A stretch of 7,269 bases of DNA from an uncultured Flavobacteriales bacterium (GTDB lineage: Bacteria > Bacteroidota > Bacteroidia > Flavobacteriales > Crocinitomicaceae). Shown in pieces: positions 1-6,499 of this stretch (the first letter of the stretch is position 1; each line of letters starts with the position of its first letter). The notes beneath the pieces were generated by a model. The model ran no database searches, was not told the origin of the DNA, and saw nothing but the letters and a program-made list of their open reading frames with translations. A program made the translations under genes and the position numbers. The stretch spans positions 1 through 7,269 of the forward strand of contig CAMLET010000152.1 of assembly GCA_946479125.1 (NCBI GenBank), written 5' to 3'.

Positions 1-2699
1 TATATGATATATCCGCTCCCTTAAAGTACATTTGTAGGCTTTTGCCTGATGGAACAATAGACAATACCTTTTTGCCAGGGGCTGGTACAGATAATGTTAT
101 TTTGGATGTAGAATTGCTACCAGACGGAAGGATAATTGTTGTTGGGTCCTTTGTAACCTATAATGGTGTTTCAAGAAACTTTATTGCCCAACTTACTTCC
201 ACTGGAGCACTTGATGCATCATTTAACCCTGGAACAGGTTTTAATTCAGGAGTTACATCTGTTGAAATCCAAAGCGATGGAAAGTTAATTGCTGGAGGAA
301 CCTTCACTAATTATAATGGTACTACAATTAACAGGCTTGTTCGTATTAATACCAATGGAACATTGGATAATACATTCAATATCGGAACTGGATTCAATAA
401 TCTTGTTAAAGACATTGATGTTTTGTCGGATCAAAGCATTTTTGTTTCTGGCAATTTTACTACCGTTAACGGTCAAAGTAAAAATAGATTAGTAAAACTA
501 ACTACTACGGGAGCGATTGATGCTTCTTTCAATACGGGTTCTGGTTTTGAAAATACGGTAAATTGTGTAAAAATTACGGTCGACAATAAATTGATGGTTG
601 GAGGTGACTTTCTTCAGTACAACGGAGTAGACCACTTAAAATTAGTTCGTTTAAACGGAGACGGTAGTATAGACAACAGTTTTGTAATGGATTCTCAAAT
701 TACTGGCGATATTAACCATATCAACATGCTAACGAATGGAAACACCACAATTTTAGGGGAATTCTGGGCCGAAAACGGTTCTCCTTACAATTTTTATGCT
801 AATCTTGACCCATCTGGAGCTATTGATTATTCGATCCCTATTGGCACAGGTGCTAATGACTGGGTAGATTGTATTTCACAAATAGGTTCCGATAGATTAC
901 TTCTTACAGGGAGATTCAGCACCTATAGTGGTGAGTTGAAACACAATTTAGTGAAAATTGATTTTAACGGTGCGATAGATCCGAGTTTCGATGCAGGAGC
1001 AGGAGTGAATGCTGCAATTCTTCGCACTGTTGTTCAAAACGACGGCAAAATTTTGATTGGTGGAAATTTCACTTCAGTTGCTGGATATGACCGATCGTAT
1101 ATTGCCCGATTAAATGCGGATGGAAGTGTTGATCTGTCTTTCGATCCCGGAATGGGACCGGATAATTCAATTGTTGACTTAGCGGTCACAGATAATGGGA
1201 AAATAATCATTGTTGGAGATTTTTTGAACTACAATGGCACCGCCAGAAAACGAATAGCCTTGTTAAACTCCGATGGGTCACTTGACGCAACATTTAATCC
1301 AGGAACAAGCACCAATGATTTTATCAGAACAGTGACAGTTCAACAGGATGGTAAGTTCCTGATTGGCGGAGGGTTTGACTATTACAATACCGGAAGTTGT
1401 CCAGGAATTGCCAGAATTAATTTAGATGGATCAAATGATCCGACATTAAACATTGGATCTAGCATAAACACCTTAAATTACATTAGTTCTATAGCTATTC
1501 AATCAGACAACAAAATAGTAGTCGCCGGAGGTTTTATCGGGCCAAATAATACGATGGGCATTGCGCGTTTCAACCAAGACGGGTCAGCAGACAATTCATT
1601 TAATGCTGGTTTAGGAGTGAACGCCTTAATAAATACTGTGCGAATTGCCTCCGACAATACCATATTTATCATTGGAGGATTTAGTGAGTTTAACGGTCAG
1701 CTTGCCTGGAGAATTGCAAAATTACGTCCAAATGGTTTGATGGATCCAGACATGATTGTCAACAATGACACCTATTTCTCCGAAGTATTTATTCACGATG
1801 ATTTCTTGATAGTGGGTGGTTCATTTCTTACGTTGAATGGTGTTAGCAGAAGAAGAATAGCAAAATTAACGAATTGTACTACCACCATTCCAACAACAGT
1901 TCAAAGTGGATTCACAATGCCCTCAGACCCCAACAACTGCGTAGGAGAATTCGCAGTAGACATTTCTGGAAATAGTGATTTCGAATTAGACATTGATAAT
2001 GGAGCACAAACCGCAACTTCTTCAGGTTATAGCCTGTTCACAGGGTTGTGTGCCGGCGTTCATGATTTACAAATCGTAAACCCATGTGGTGATACAATTA
2101 TAAGTCAATTCGTAATTCCAGTCGATTCCAACTACGTATTCAACAACCCATTTATTGACTCTTTAGCTCAGGATTCTTTAGGAACAACCATTGAAGATTG
2201 TGACATCTATTATGCTGGAATTGATACAGCCTATATCGATTCCATTTGGGCAACAGGAAATACAGTAAACGTGATTTGGAATATCGTTGATTCAAACGGT
2301 TCCAACCTGGACACAACAGCTTACGAGTTAAATAATGGAAATGGTGTTTACTGGCTGCAATTGAGCGTATTCTGTCCAACGAAAGCGTTGGGTGATTACT
2401 TCGCAGTAACCGAAGCCATTTACTTTGAAGATGGAACTATTTCCACTGCTGGAATTGGAGATTGGAAAGAAAGTGATATTCTCATTTACCCCAATCCAAC
2501 CAACAATTTGGTCACTGTTTCATTCGATGGAGTCAACGCTGAGCTTTCCATTTACGACGCTCAAGGAAAACTGATCCAAAAACACTCTTCCGTTCAATCG
2601 GGACAACAAGTATCTTTGTTAAATGTAGAAACTGGTGTTTACTTTTTCGAATTGAAAACATCTGATTCAACAACGACCAAAAAAATAATTAAACAATAA
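1..2699 (+). CDS. T9SS-exported delta-60 repeat beta-propeller protein, 5' end outside the window
   Basis: This is the C-terminal part of a large secreted or cell-surface protein. The frame is open from base 3, and residues before the TTG at 42 (reading YICRL) already fit the end of a repeat, so the gene is cut by the window edge and the TTG is not its start. Numbering from that TTG, residues 1-609 are twelve tandem units of about 51 aa with the grammar DG-x-[IL]-D-x-[ST]-F, then [VG]-G-x-F, then N-G and [IV]-[AV]-[RK]-[LIF]; this matches the delta-60 repeat (DUF5122) beta-propeller family. Residues about 633-812 form an unrecognised region with conserved cysteines 633, 670, 720 and 778. Residues 813-885 are a type A T9SS sorting domain (IYPNPT near its start, GVYFFEL, basic KKIIKQ end). 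The family marks export through the outer membrane with removal of the tail. Ligand and biological role are unknown. It lies 16 bp upstream of a protein with the same C-terminal module and is probably co-transcribed with it. Confidence 0.93.
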   Translation, partial: YDISAPLKYICRLLPDGTIDNTFLPGAGTDNVILDVELLPDGRIIVVGSFVTYNGVSRNFIAQLTSTGALDASFNPGTGFNSGVTSVEIQSDGKLIAGGTFTNYNGTTINRLVRINTNGTLDNTFNIGTGFNNLVKDIDVLSDQSIFVSGNFTTVNGQSKNRLVKLTTTGAIDASFNTGSGFENTVNCVKITVDNKLMVGGDFLQYNGVDHLKLVRLNGDGSIDNSFVMDSQITGDINHINMLTNGNTTILGEFWAENGSPYNFYANLDPSGAIDYSIPIGTGANDWVDCISQIGSDRLLLTGRFSTYSGELKHNLVKIDFNGAIDPSFDAGAGVNAAILRTVVQNDGKILIGGNFTSVAGYDRSYIARLNADGSVDLSFDPGMGPDNSIVDLAVTDNGKIIIVGDFLNYNGTARKRIALLNSDGSLDATFNPGTSTNDFIRTVTVQQDGKFLIGGGFDYYNTGSCPGIARINLDGSNDPTLNIGSSINTLNYISSIAIQSDNKIVVAGGFIGPNNTMGIARFNQDGSADNSFNAGLGVNALINTVRIASDNTIFIIGGFSEFNGQLAWRIAKLRPNGLMDPDMIVNNDTYFSEVFIHDDFLIVGGSFLTLNGVSRRRIAKLTNCTTTIPTTVQSGFTMPSDPNNCVGEFAVDISGNSDFELDIDNGAQTATSSGYSLFTGLCAGVHDLQIVNPCGDTIISQFVIPVDSNYVFNNPFIDSLAQDSLGTTIEDCDIYYAGIDTAYIDSIWATGNTVNVIWNIVDSNGSNLDTTAYELNNGNGVYWLQLSVFCPTKALGDYFAVTEAIYFEDGTISTAGIGDWKESDILIYPNPTNNLVTVSFDGVNAELSIYDAQGKLIQKHSSVQSGQQVSLLNVETGVYFFELKTSDSTTTKKIIKQ
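3..1868 (+). repeat. Twelve tandem delta-60-type protein repeats (about 153 bp each)
   Basis: The conserved aspartate of the DG-x-[IL]-D signature recurs every 51 codons; residues 7, 58, 109 and 160 (numbered from the TTG at 42) are exactly spaced. Twelve full units are visible, plus the tail of an earlier one at the left edge. Units 1-4 and 7-9 are regular. Units 5 and 6 lose the usual glycine pair (GEFWAEN, GRFST), unit 9 carries a lone cysteine insertion (GSCPG), and units 10-12 drift most. DNA identity between units is modest, so this is an old protein repeat rather than a recent DNA expansion. In this family each unit is thought to form roughly one propeller blade. Confidence 0.88.
1938..2696 (+). 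other. Shared C-terminal module, copy 1: four-cysteine region plus T9SS type A sorting domain
   Basis: This covers residues 633-885 of the first propeller protein (numbered from base 42). It aligns without a gap to residues 733-985 of the next protein. By hand count about 105 of 253 positions are identical, with 57 of the last 107. Cysteines at 633, 670, 720 and 778 are spaced 37, 50 and 58, the same as in the partner. Common motifs are LCAG[VI]H, DCDI/NCDI, a W-x-IV strand, an NG-x-G-x-Y stretch ending FCP, DG-x-[IV]-STAGI, and LIYPNPT. The sorting domain proper starts near base 2478. I do not recognise the part before it as a named domain. Confidence 0.85.
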
Positions 2700-2715
2700 A
2701 TCAACTTCATCTATC

Positions 2716-2772
2716 ATGAAATTCATCTTCTCCTTATCACTAGTTTTTTGTCTTGCATTCACTGCTAAGTCT
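2716..2772 (+). other. Predicted Sec signal peptide of the second propeller protein
   Basis: Residues 1-19 have a short basic start, a hydrophobic core rich in Phe, Leu and Val, and small residues at -3 (Ala17) and -1 (Ser19) before Gln20. The residue after the cut is Gln, not Cys, so this is a type I signal and not a lipoprotein signal. Export to the periplasm by Sec is the first step required for T9SS cargo, which agrees with the sorting tail at the other end of the same protein. Confidence 0.85.
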
Positions 2773-5673
2773 CAAACATTGTCGGAAATTTACTGGATGC
2801 CTACCAATGGCGTTTATGGAATGGATGTGGATACCAACAATAATTTGATTTATGTTGGAGGTGATTTCACTAGATGGATTCCAAAAGAAGAAACTTGCGG
2901 TGCCAATGTCAATTTGTTAACTGGAGTTCCTGATTTCACATTCGCAAATCCGAATATGAGTTCGAATGTTTTTTGTTCTCTTTCTGATGGAAATGGTGGT
3001 TTTTTCATTGGCGGGAATTTTACACAGGTCGGTGACAGTATTAGAAAATGCGTTGCTCATCTTAATGCAAATGGAGATGTAACCTCATGGAATCCAAATA
3101 TTGTTGGAAATAGTACTGTTTTTGTTCGATCGATGGTGTTGATCGGAGATGATTTATATCTAGGAGGACATTTTACCCAAATTGGGGGAGAAATTAGAAA
3201 CAACCTTGCAATAGTTAGCGCTGCTGATGGCTCTTTAGATCCTTGGTATCCCGAAATTAACGGACAAATTAATCAAATGTTGGTTTCCAACAACGGATTG
3301 TACATTGGCGGACTATTTACATCCTTTTTAGGTCCAACGGTTTATCAAAACTTGATGAGATTTGATATGACCACTGGAATAGCAAGCAACTGGAATCCAG
3401 ATGTTAACGGAATGGTTAGAGGTCTTGCTATTAAGGATACAACCGTTTATATCGCTAACCAAAGCTTTACAGTAAATGGCGAAACACGTAATGGAATTGC
3501 TGCAATTGATGTTATTTCAGATGGAATGGGAACTATCATTGGTGATAGTTTGAATGCTTTCGAAATTGATATTACCGGATCCGTTTATTGTATGCATTTT
3601 GTTGGCGACACCATGTTTGTTGGTGGTCAATTTACCAGTATTAATTCAGAAGCTGTATTAAACGTAGCATCTCTAAACCCTCAAACTGGAGATAATATTC
3701 CAATGAATTTGCAGATTGATGGCGATGTCTATGCCCTTACACACAGAGACTCTTTACTTTATTTCGGCGGGAATTTCATGTATGTTGATAACGGCTTGAT
3801 TCGTCAGTCCGTTGGAGCATATAACATATATTTATCACAATTAGCTGTGTGGAATCCTGTTGTTGAAGGTGGTGATGTGAGTACAATTACACTTTCTGAC
3901 ACTACAGCCTATATCGGAGGAACTTTCGGTACAATTGGTTCTAAATACAGAAATAACGGGGCTTCAATAAATTCTGTCACAGGTGAACCAACATCGTGGA
4001 ATCCAAATTTCAATGGAAGAGTAAACATTGTTCACATCAAAGATGATATGGTAATCTACGGTGGTGATTTTACCACAGTAAACGGAACACCTCGCAACCA
4101 CATTGCCGCTTTTGATATCAATACCGGAAACCTTCTTAATTGGAACTTCGATATTAATGGATCTGTCAACACTATTCTATCATTGGATTCTCTTCTTTTT
4201 ATTGGTGGTGGATTCACGCAGATTGATGGAGTGGATATTTCCCATTTGGGAGCAATTAACCTGAACACAGAAACAGTTGAAAACTGGAATCCATTGTTAA
4301 ACGATTCTGTGAAGGAGGTTTATGTTGCCGGAAATTACTTATATGCCGGAGGAAATTTCACTCAGGCAGGAAGTGAAGATCGAACAAATATCGCACGCTT
4401 CGATTTGAACTCAGGGTTATCACTTGATATCTGGTCTCCACTTTTTAATGGAAATGTTGAAGCAATTACACAGTCTGGAAATCAAATTCTTGTGGGTGGT
4501 TCTTTCACTCAAGTGAATAACGAAGCGAGAAGTTTTATTGCTTCTGTTCAGGCCTCGACCGGTGCCGTGAATGCTCTGGATCTTAATCCTGACTATCCGG
4601 TATTGTCTTTAAAAAGTATTGAAAACAGAGTTTATATTGGCGGTGAGTTTCATATGATCGGAGGTCAAAATAGAATGTATACCGCTGAACTTGACATGGT
4701 AAACGAAGTGGTTACACCCTGGAATATTTCTCCAACCGAAAGCAGCTATGGCTCAACCTATGTATTCTCCATTGTTGATGACCAGATGTATTTAGCTGGT
4801 GGTGGAGATGGAGGCGGAAGCGGATATGTTCTTAGAGTGGAGGACTTTACGGATATAGCTCCAGAAGATTTTTCAGTAAGTACGTTTACATATCCCACAG
4901 GTTTAAATGGTTGTAGCGGAAAGATCATTATTCAACCAACAGGAGCACCGGACTTTACAGCAATTATTGATGGAACGAACGGTCCATATTCTTCAAACGG
5001 ATTTATGACCGTGGATTCACTTTGTGCCGGTATTCATACCCTTAAAGTTTACGACTATTACAACGACTCGATCGAAATGACTTTTGTGATCGGTCAGGAT
5101 TCAAGCACATTCATTGTTGACACAAATAACCTTAATTTCTATAATGATGTAGTAGGTGGAATCAGTGAAAACTGTGATATTGACTTTCTGAACATTGATT
5201 CCATTTTCATTTATGAAGCCGCGATCAACGGAACAGAATTGTTTGTTGTTTGGGGAATTGTGCAGGATACTGTTACTTCATTGGACAGCATGTACTACCA
5301 GTTGATAAACGGAGACGGATTCTATTACATCCAATACTCCCTGTTCTGCCCTTTCAAAACAATTAACGACTACTATGTACATACCGAAGAAATAGCCATT
5401 TTCGATGGAAATGTTTCTACTGCGGGTATAAGCGAACAAACGGAAAGCGAAGTCCTAATTTATCCAAATCCCACAACCAATGTAGTCACTGTTTCATTCG
5501 AGGGAAGTAATGCTGAACTAACCGTGTATGATACGCAGGGAACGATAATTCAGAATCATCTTTCCATTCAACCTGGAGCGCTGGTTTCCTTGAAGGATTT
5601 ACAAAACGGAGTTTACTTCTTTGAAATTACAACTGACGAAGGAAAAACTATGAAACGAGTAGTGAAGAATTAA
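2716..5673 (+). CDS. T9SS-exported protein with fourteen beta-propeller-like repeats
   Basis: This is a complete 985-residue secreted or surface protein. The ATG at 2716 opens a good signal peptide: a Lys at position 2, a hydrophobic stretch over residues 3-16, and a likely signal peptidase I cut in AKS|Q after residue 19. Residues about 34-710 contain fourteen blade-like units of 48-56 aa. Each has [LV]-Y-x-G-G-x-F-T-x-[VI], then [RN]-[NS]-x-[IL]-A and W-N-P-x-[VFIL]-N-G. The first glycine of the pair, or its equivalent, falls at residues 48, 99, 150, 198, 247, 303, 351, 401, 449, 497, 545, 594, 642 and 695. Residues 733-912 hold the four-cysteine region (733, 770, 820, 878), and 913-985 the type A T9SS sorting domain (LIYPNPT, GVYFFEI). 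Expected location is the outer surface or medium. The start lies 16 bp after the upstream stop with no Shine-Dalgarno, usual for Bacteroidota. There are no visible enzyme motifs; role and ligand are unknown, and binding or adhesion is only a guess. Confidence 0.95.
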   Translation: MKFIFSLSLVFCLAFTAKSQTLSEIYWMPTNGVYGMDVDTNNNLIYVGGDFTRWIPKEETCGANVNLLTGVPDFTFANPNMSSNVFCSLSDGNGGFFIGGNFTQVGDSIRKCVAHLNANGDVTSWNPNIVGNSTVFVRSMVLIGDDLYLGGHFTQIGGEIRNNLAIVSAADGSLDPWYPEINGQINQMLVSNNGLYIGGLFTSFLGPTVYQNLMRFDMTTGIASNWNPDVNGMVRGLAIKDTTVYIANQSFTVNGETRNGIAAIDVISDGMGTIIGDSLNAFEIDITGSVYCMHFVGDTMFVGGQFTSINSEAVLNVASLNPQTGDNIPMNLQIDGDVYALTHRDSLLYFGGNFMYVDNGLIRQSVGAYNIYLSQLAVWNPVVEGGDVSTITLSDTTAYIGGTFGTIGSKYRNNGASINSVTGEPTSWNPNFNGRVNIVHIKDDMVIYGGDFTTVNGTPRNHIAAFDINTGNLLNWNFDINGSVNTILSLDSLLFIGGGFTQIDGVDISHLGAINLNTETVENWNPLLNDSVKEVYVAGNYLYAGGNFTQAGSEDRTNIARFDLNSGLSLDIWSPLFNGNVEAITQSGNQILVGGSFTQVNNEARSFIASVQASTGAVNALDLNPDYPVLSLKSIENRVYIGGEFHMIGGQNRMYTAELDMVNEVVTPWNISPTESSYGSTYVFSIVDDQMYLAGGGDGGGSGYVLRVEDFTDIAPEDFSVSTFTYPTGLNGCSGKIIIQPTGAPDFTAIIDGTNGPYSSNGFMTVDSLCAGIHTLKVYDYYNDSIEMTFVIGQDSSTFIVDTNNLNFYNDVVGGISENCDIDFLNIDSIFIYEAAINGTELFVVWGIVQDTVTSLDSMYYQLINGDGFYYIQYSLFCPFKTINDYYVHTEEIAIFDGNVSTAGISEQTESEVLIYPNPTTNVVTVSFEGSNAELTVYDTQGTIIQNHLSIQPGALVSLKDLQNGVYFFEITTDEGKTMKRVVKN
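2842..4815 (+). repeat. Fourteen tandem GG-x-F / W-N-P propeller repeats
   Basis: The repeats are defined by glycine-pair positions spaced 51, 51, 48, 49, 56, 48, 50, 48, 48, 48, 49, 48 and about 53 residues apart. The W-N-P (or W-x-P) signature is clear in most units, for example SWNPNIVGN, NWNPDVNGM, SWNPNFNGR and NWNPLLNDS. Unit 5 lacks the glycine pair (VYIANQSF), and a longer spacer follows it. The last unit is degenerate and glycine-rich (AGGGDGGGSG). Boundaries are approximate. The units differ in key signatures from the delta-60 repeats of the upstream gene. Confidence 0.82.
4912..5670 (+). other. Shared C-terminal module, copy 2: four-cysteine region plus T9SS type A sorting domain
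   Basis: This covers residues 733-985 of the second propeller protein. Cysteines 733, 770, 820 and 878 match copy 1 in number and exact spacing, and each protein ends 107 residues after the fourth cysteine. The sorting domain begins near base 5452. Conservation is strongest from STAGI onward and across the sorting domain. The pattern suggests an exported, possibly disulfide-stabilised stalk between the propeller and the cleavable tail; the disulfides are an inference. Confidence 0.85.
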
Positions 5674-5694
5674 CACAAGTTTATCCTGTTATTT

Positions 5695-5726
5695 AAAAAC
5701 CCATCTCTGTTTCAGGGCGGGTTTTT
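5695..5726 (+). terminator. Rho-independent terminator of the propeller operon
   Basis: The perfect 8-bp stem AAAAACCC (5695-5702) pairs with GGGTTTTT (5719-5726). Inside it, CTCTG (5705-5709) and CAGGG (5713-5717) can pair over a TTT loop, with one G-T pair, leaving only a small AT/C internal bulge. The 3' arm provides a T-run, and a second one follows at 5731-5735. It begins 21 bp after the stop of the second propeller gene, so it should end the propeller transcript before the response regulator. The A-rich 5' arm means it could also act on the opposite strand, but no minus-strand gene is seen to need it. Confidence 0.85.
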
Positions 5727-5728
5727 CG

Positions 5729-5736
5729 TATTTTTG
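5729..5736 (+). promoter_or_regulatory. Candidate Bacteroidota -7 element for the response regulator operon
   Basis: TATTTTTG fits the TAnnTTTG consensus recognised by the primary sigma factor of Bacteroidota. It lies 22 bp before the ATG at 5759, leaving a short leader. No convincing TTG -33 element is found about 19-21 bases upstream, where the terminator hairpin sits. The motif is also degenerate and likely to occur by chance in T-rich DNA, so this is only a candidate. Confidence 0.35.
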
Positions 5737-5758
5737 TGTGCTCCTTTAACCCCCATGC

Positions 5759-6499
5759 ATGAAAATCCTGATTATAGACGACGAAAAAATAGCTCGAGAA
5801 AATTGTCAACTTGTTTTGTCTCAAGCAGGTATAAATGGGTTGGTCATTCGTGAGGCCGATAGCGTTACCAGTGCGTTACAGGAAATTGTAGATTTCAATC
5901 CCGATTTATTGCTCTTGGATATTCAGTTACAAGACAAAAGCGGGTTTGATATTCTTCAAACGCTTTCACCACGTTACATTCCAACCATCTTCATTACAGC
6001 ATACAACGATTTTGCCCTCAAGGCGTTTCAGGTATCCGCGTTGGATTACTTGCTGAAACCTTTCGACCCATCGGATTTACAAGTTGCCGTTCTGAAAGCA
6101 CACAGCCGTATTCAAAACGACCGTGTTTTCGAACAATTGGAGATCTTCCGTCAGCAAATAAAAAGCACGGAACCTAAGAAAATTGTGTTGAATACTGCGG
6201 ATGCTTTGCACATTGTAGATATTGAGGATATTACCTATTGTTTGGCAGATGGTGCCTACACCCATTTTCATTTTACCAATCGTAAACCTATCCTGGTTTC
6301 CAAAACATTGGCACATTTCGAAAGTATTATAGGAAGCGACTATTTTATCAGGACACATCAAAGTTACTTGGTGAATATGCATCGCGTAGCACAATTCGAC
6401 AAGCGGAACGGAGGCTTTTTGTTGCTTCCCGACAATGTGGAAGTGCCGGTTTCGAGCCGGAAGAAAGAAGAAATTCTCGCTTATTTCAAAACGATCTGA
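5759..6499 (+). CDS. LytTR-family DNA-binding response regulator
   Basis: This is a complete two-component response regulator of 246 aa, the usual length for the LytR/AlgR type. Residues 1-118 form the receiver domain, with acidic pair Asp7-Asp8, phospho-acceptor Asp54 (LLLLDIQ), switch Thr80 (FITAY) and Lys100 (LLKPF). A linker of about 20 residues leads to the LytTR DNA-binding domain at about 140-246. Its signs are IVDIEDITYCLADGAYT, the family hallmark FIRTHQSYLVN, and an ending VPVSSRKKEEI. The product should be cytoplasmic and control transcription after phosphorylation; target genes cannot be told from this sequence. An ATG at 5755 is out of frame, so 5759 is the start. No Shine-Dalgarno is present. 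Its stop codon overlaps the next start (TGATG), tying it to the TPR signalling protein downstream as the probable partner kinase. Confidence 0.95.
   Translation: MKILIIDDEKIARENCQLVLSQAGINGLVIREADSVTSALQEIVDFNPDLLLLDIQLQDKSGFDILQTLSPRYIPTIFITAYNDFALKAFQVSALDYLLKPFDPSDLQVAVLKAHSRIQNDRVFEQLEIFRQQIKSTEPKKIVLNTADALHIVDIEDITYCLADGAYTHFHFTNRKPILVSKTLAHFESIIGSDYFIRTHQSYLVNMHRVAQFDKRNGGFLLLPDNVEVPVSSRKKEEILAYFKTI

Noticed and set aside
3..1868. Regularly spaced repeats considered as a CRISPR or DNA satellite array
   Set aside because: The 153-base period is a multiple of three in an open frame, and only the protein pattern is conserved, as expected for propeller blades.
2611..2618. TATCTTTG, a match to the Bacteroidota -7 consensus about 100 bases before the second propeller gene
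   Set aside because: It lies inside a conserved coding segment, no -33 TTG is found at the right distance, and such a loose motif is common in this AT-rich DNA.
5755..5757. ATG four bases before the regulator start
   Set aside because: It is out of frame with the receiver domain; the frame from 5759 gives the standard MKILIIDDE beginning.
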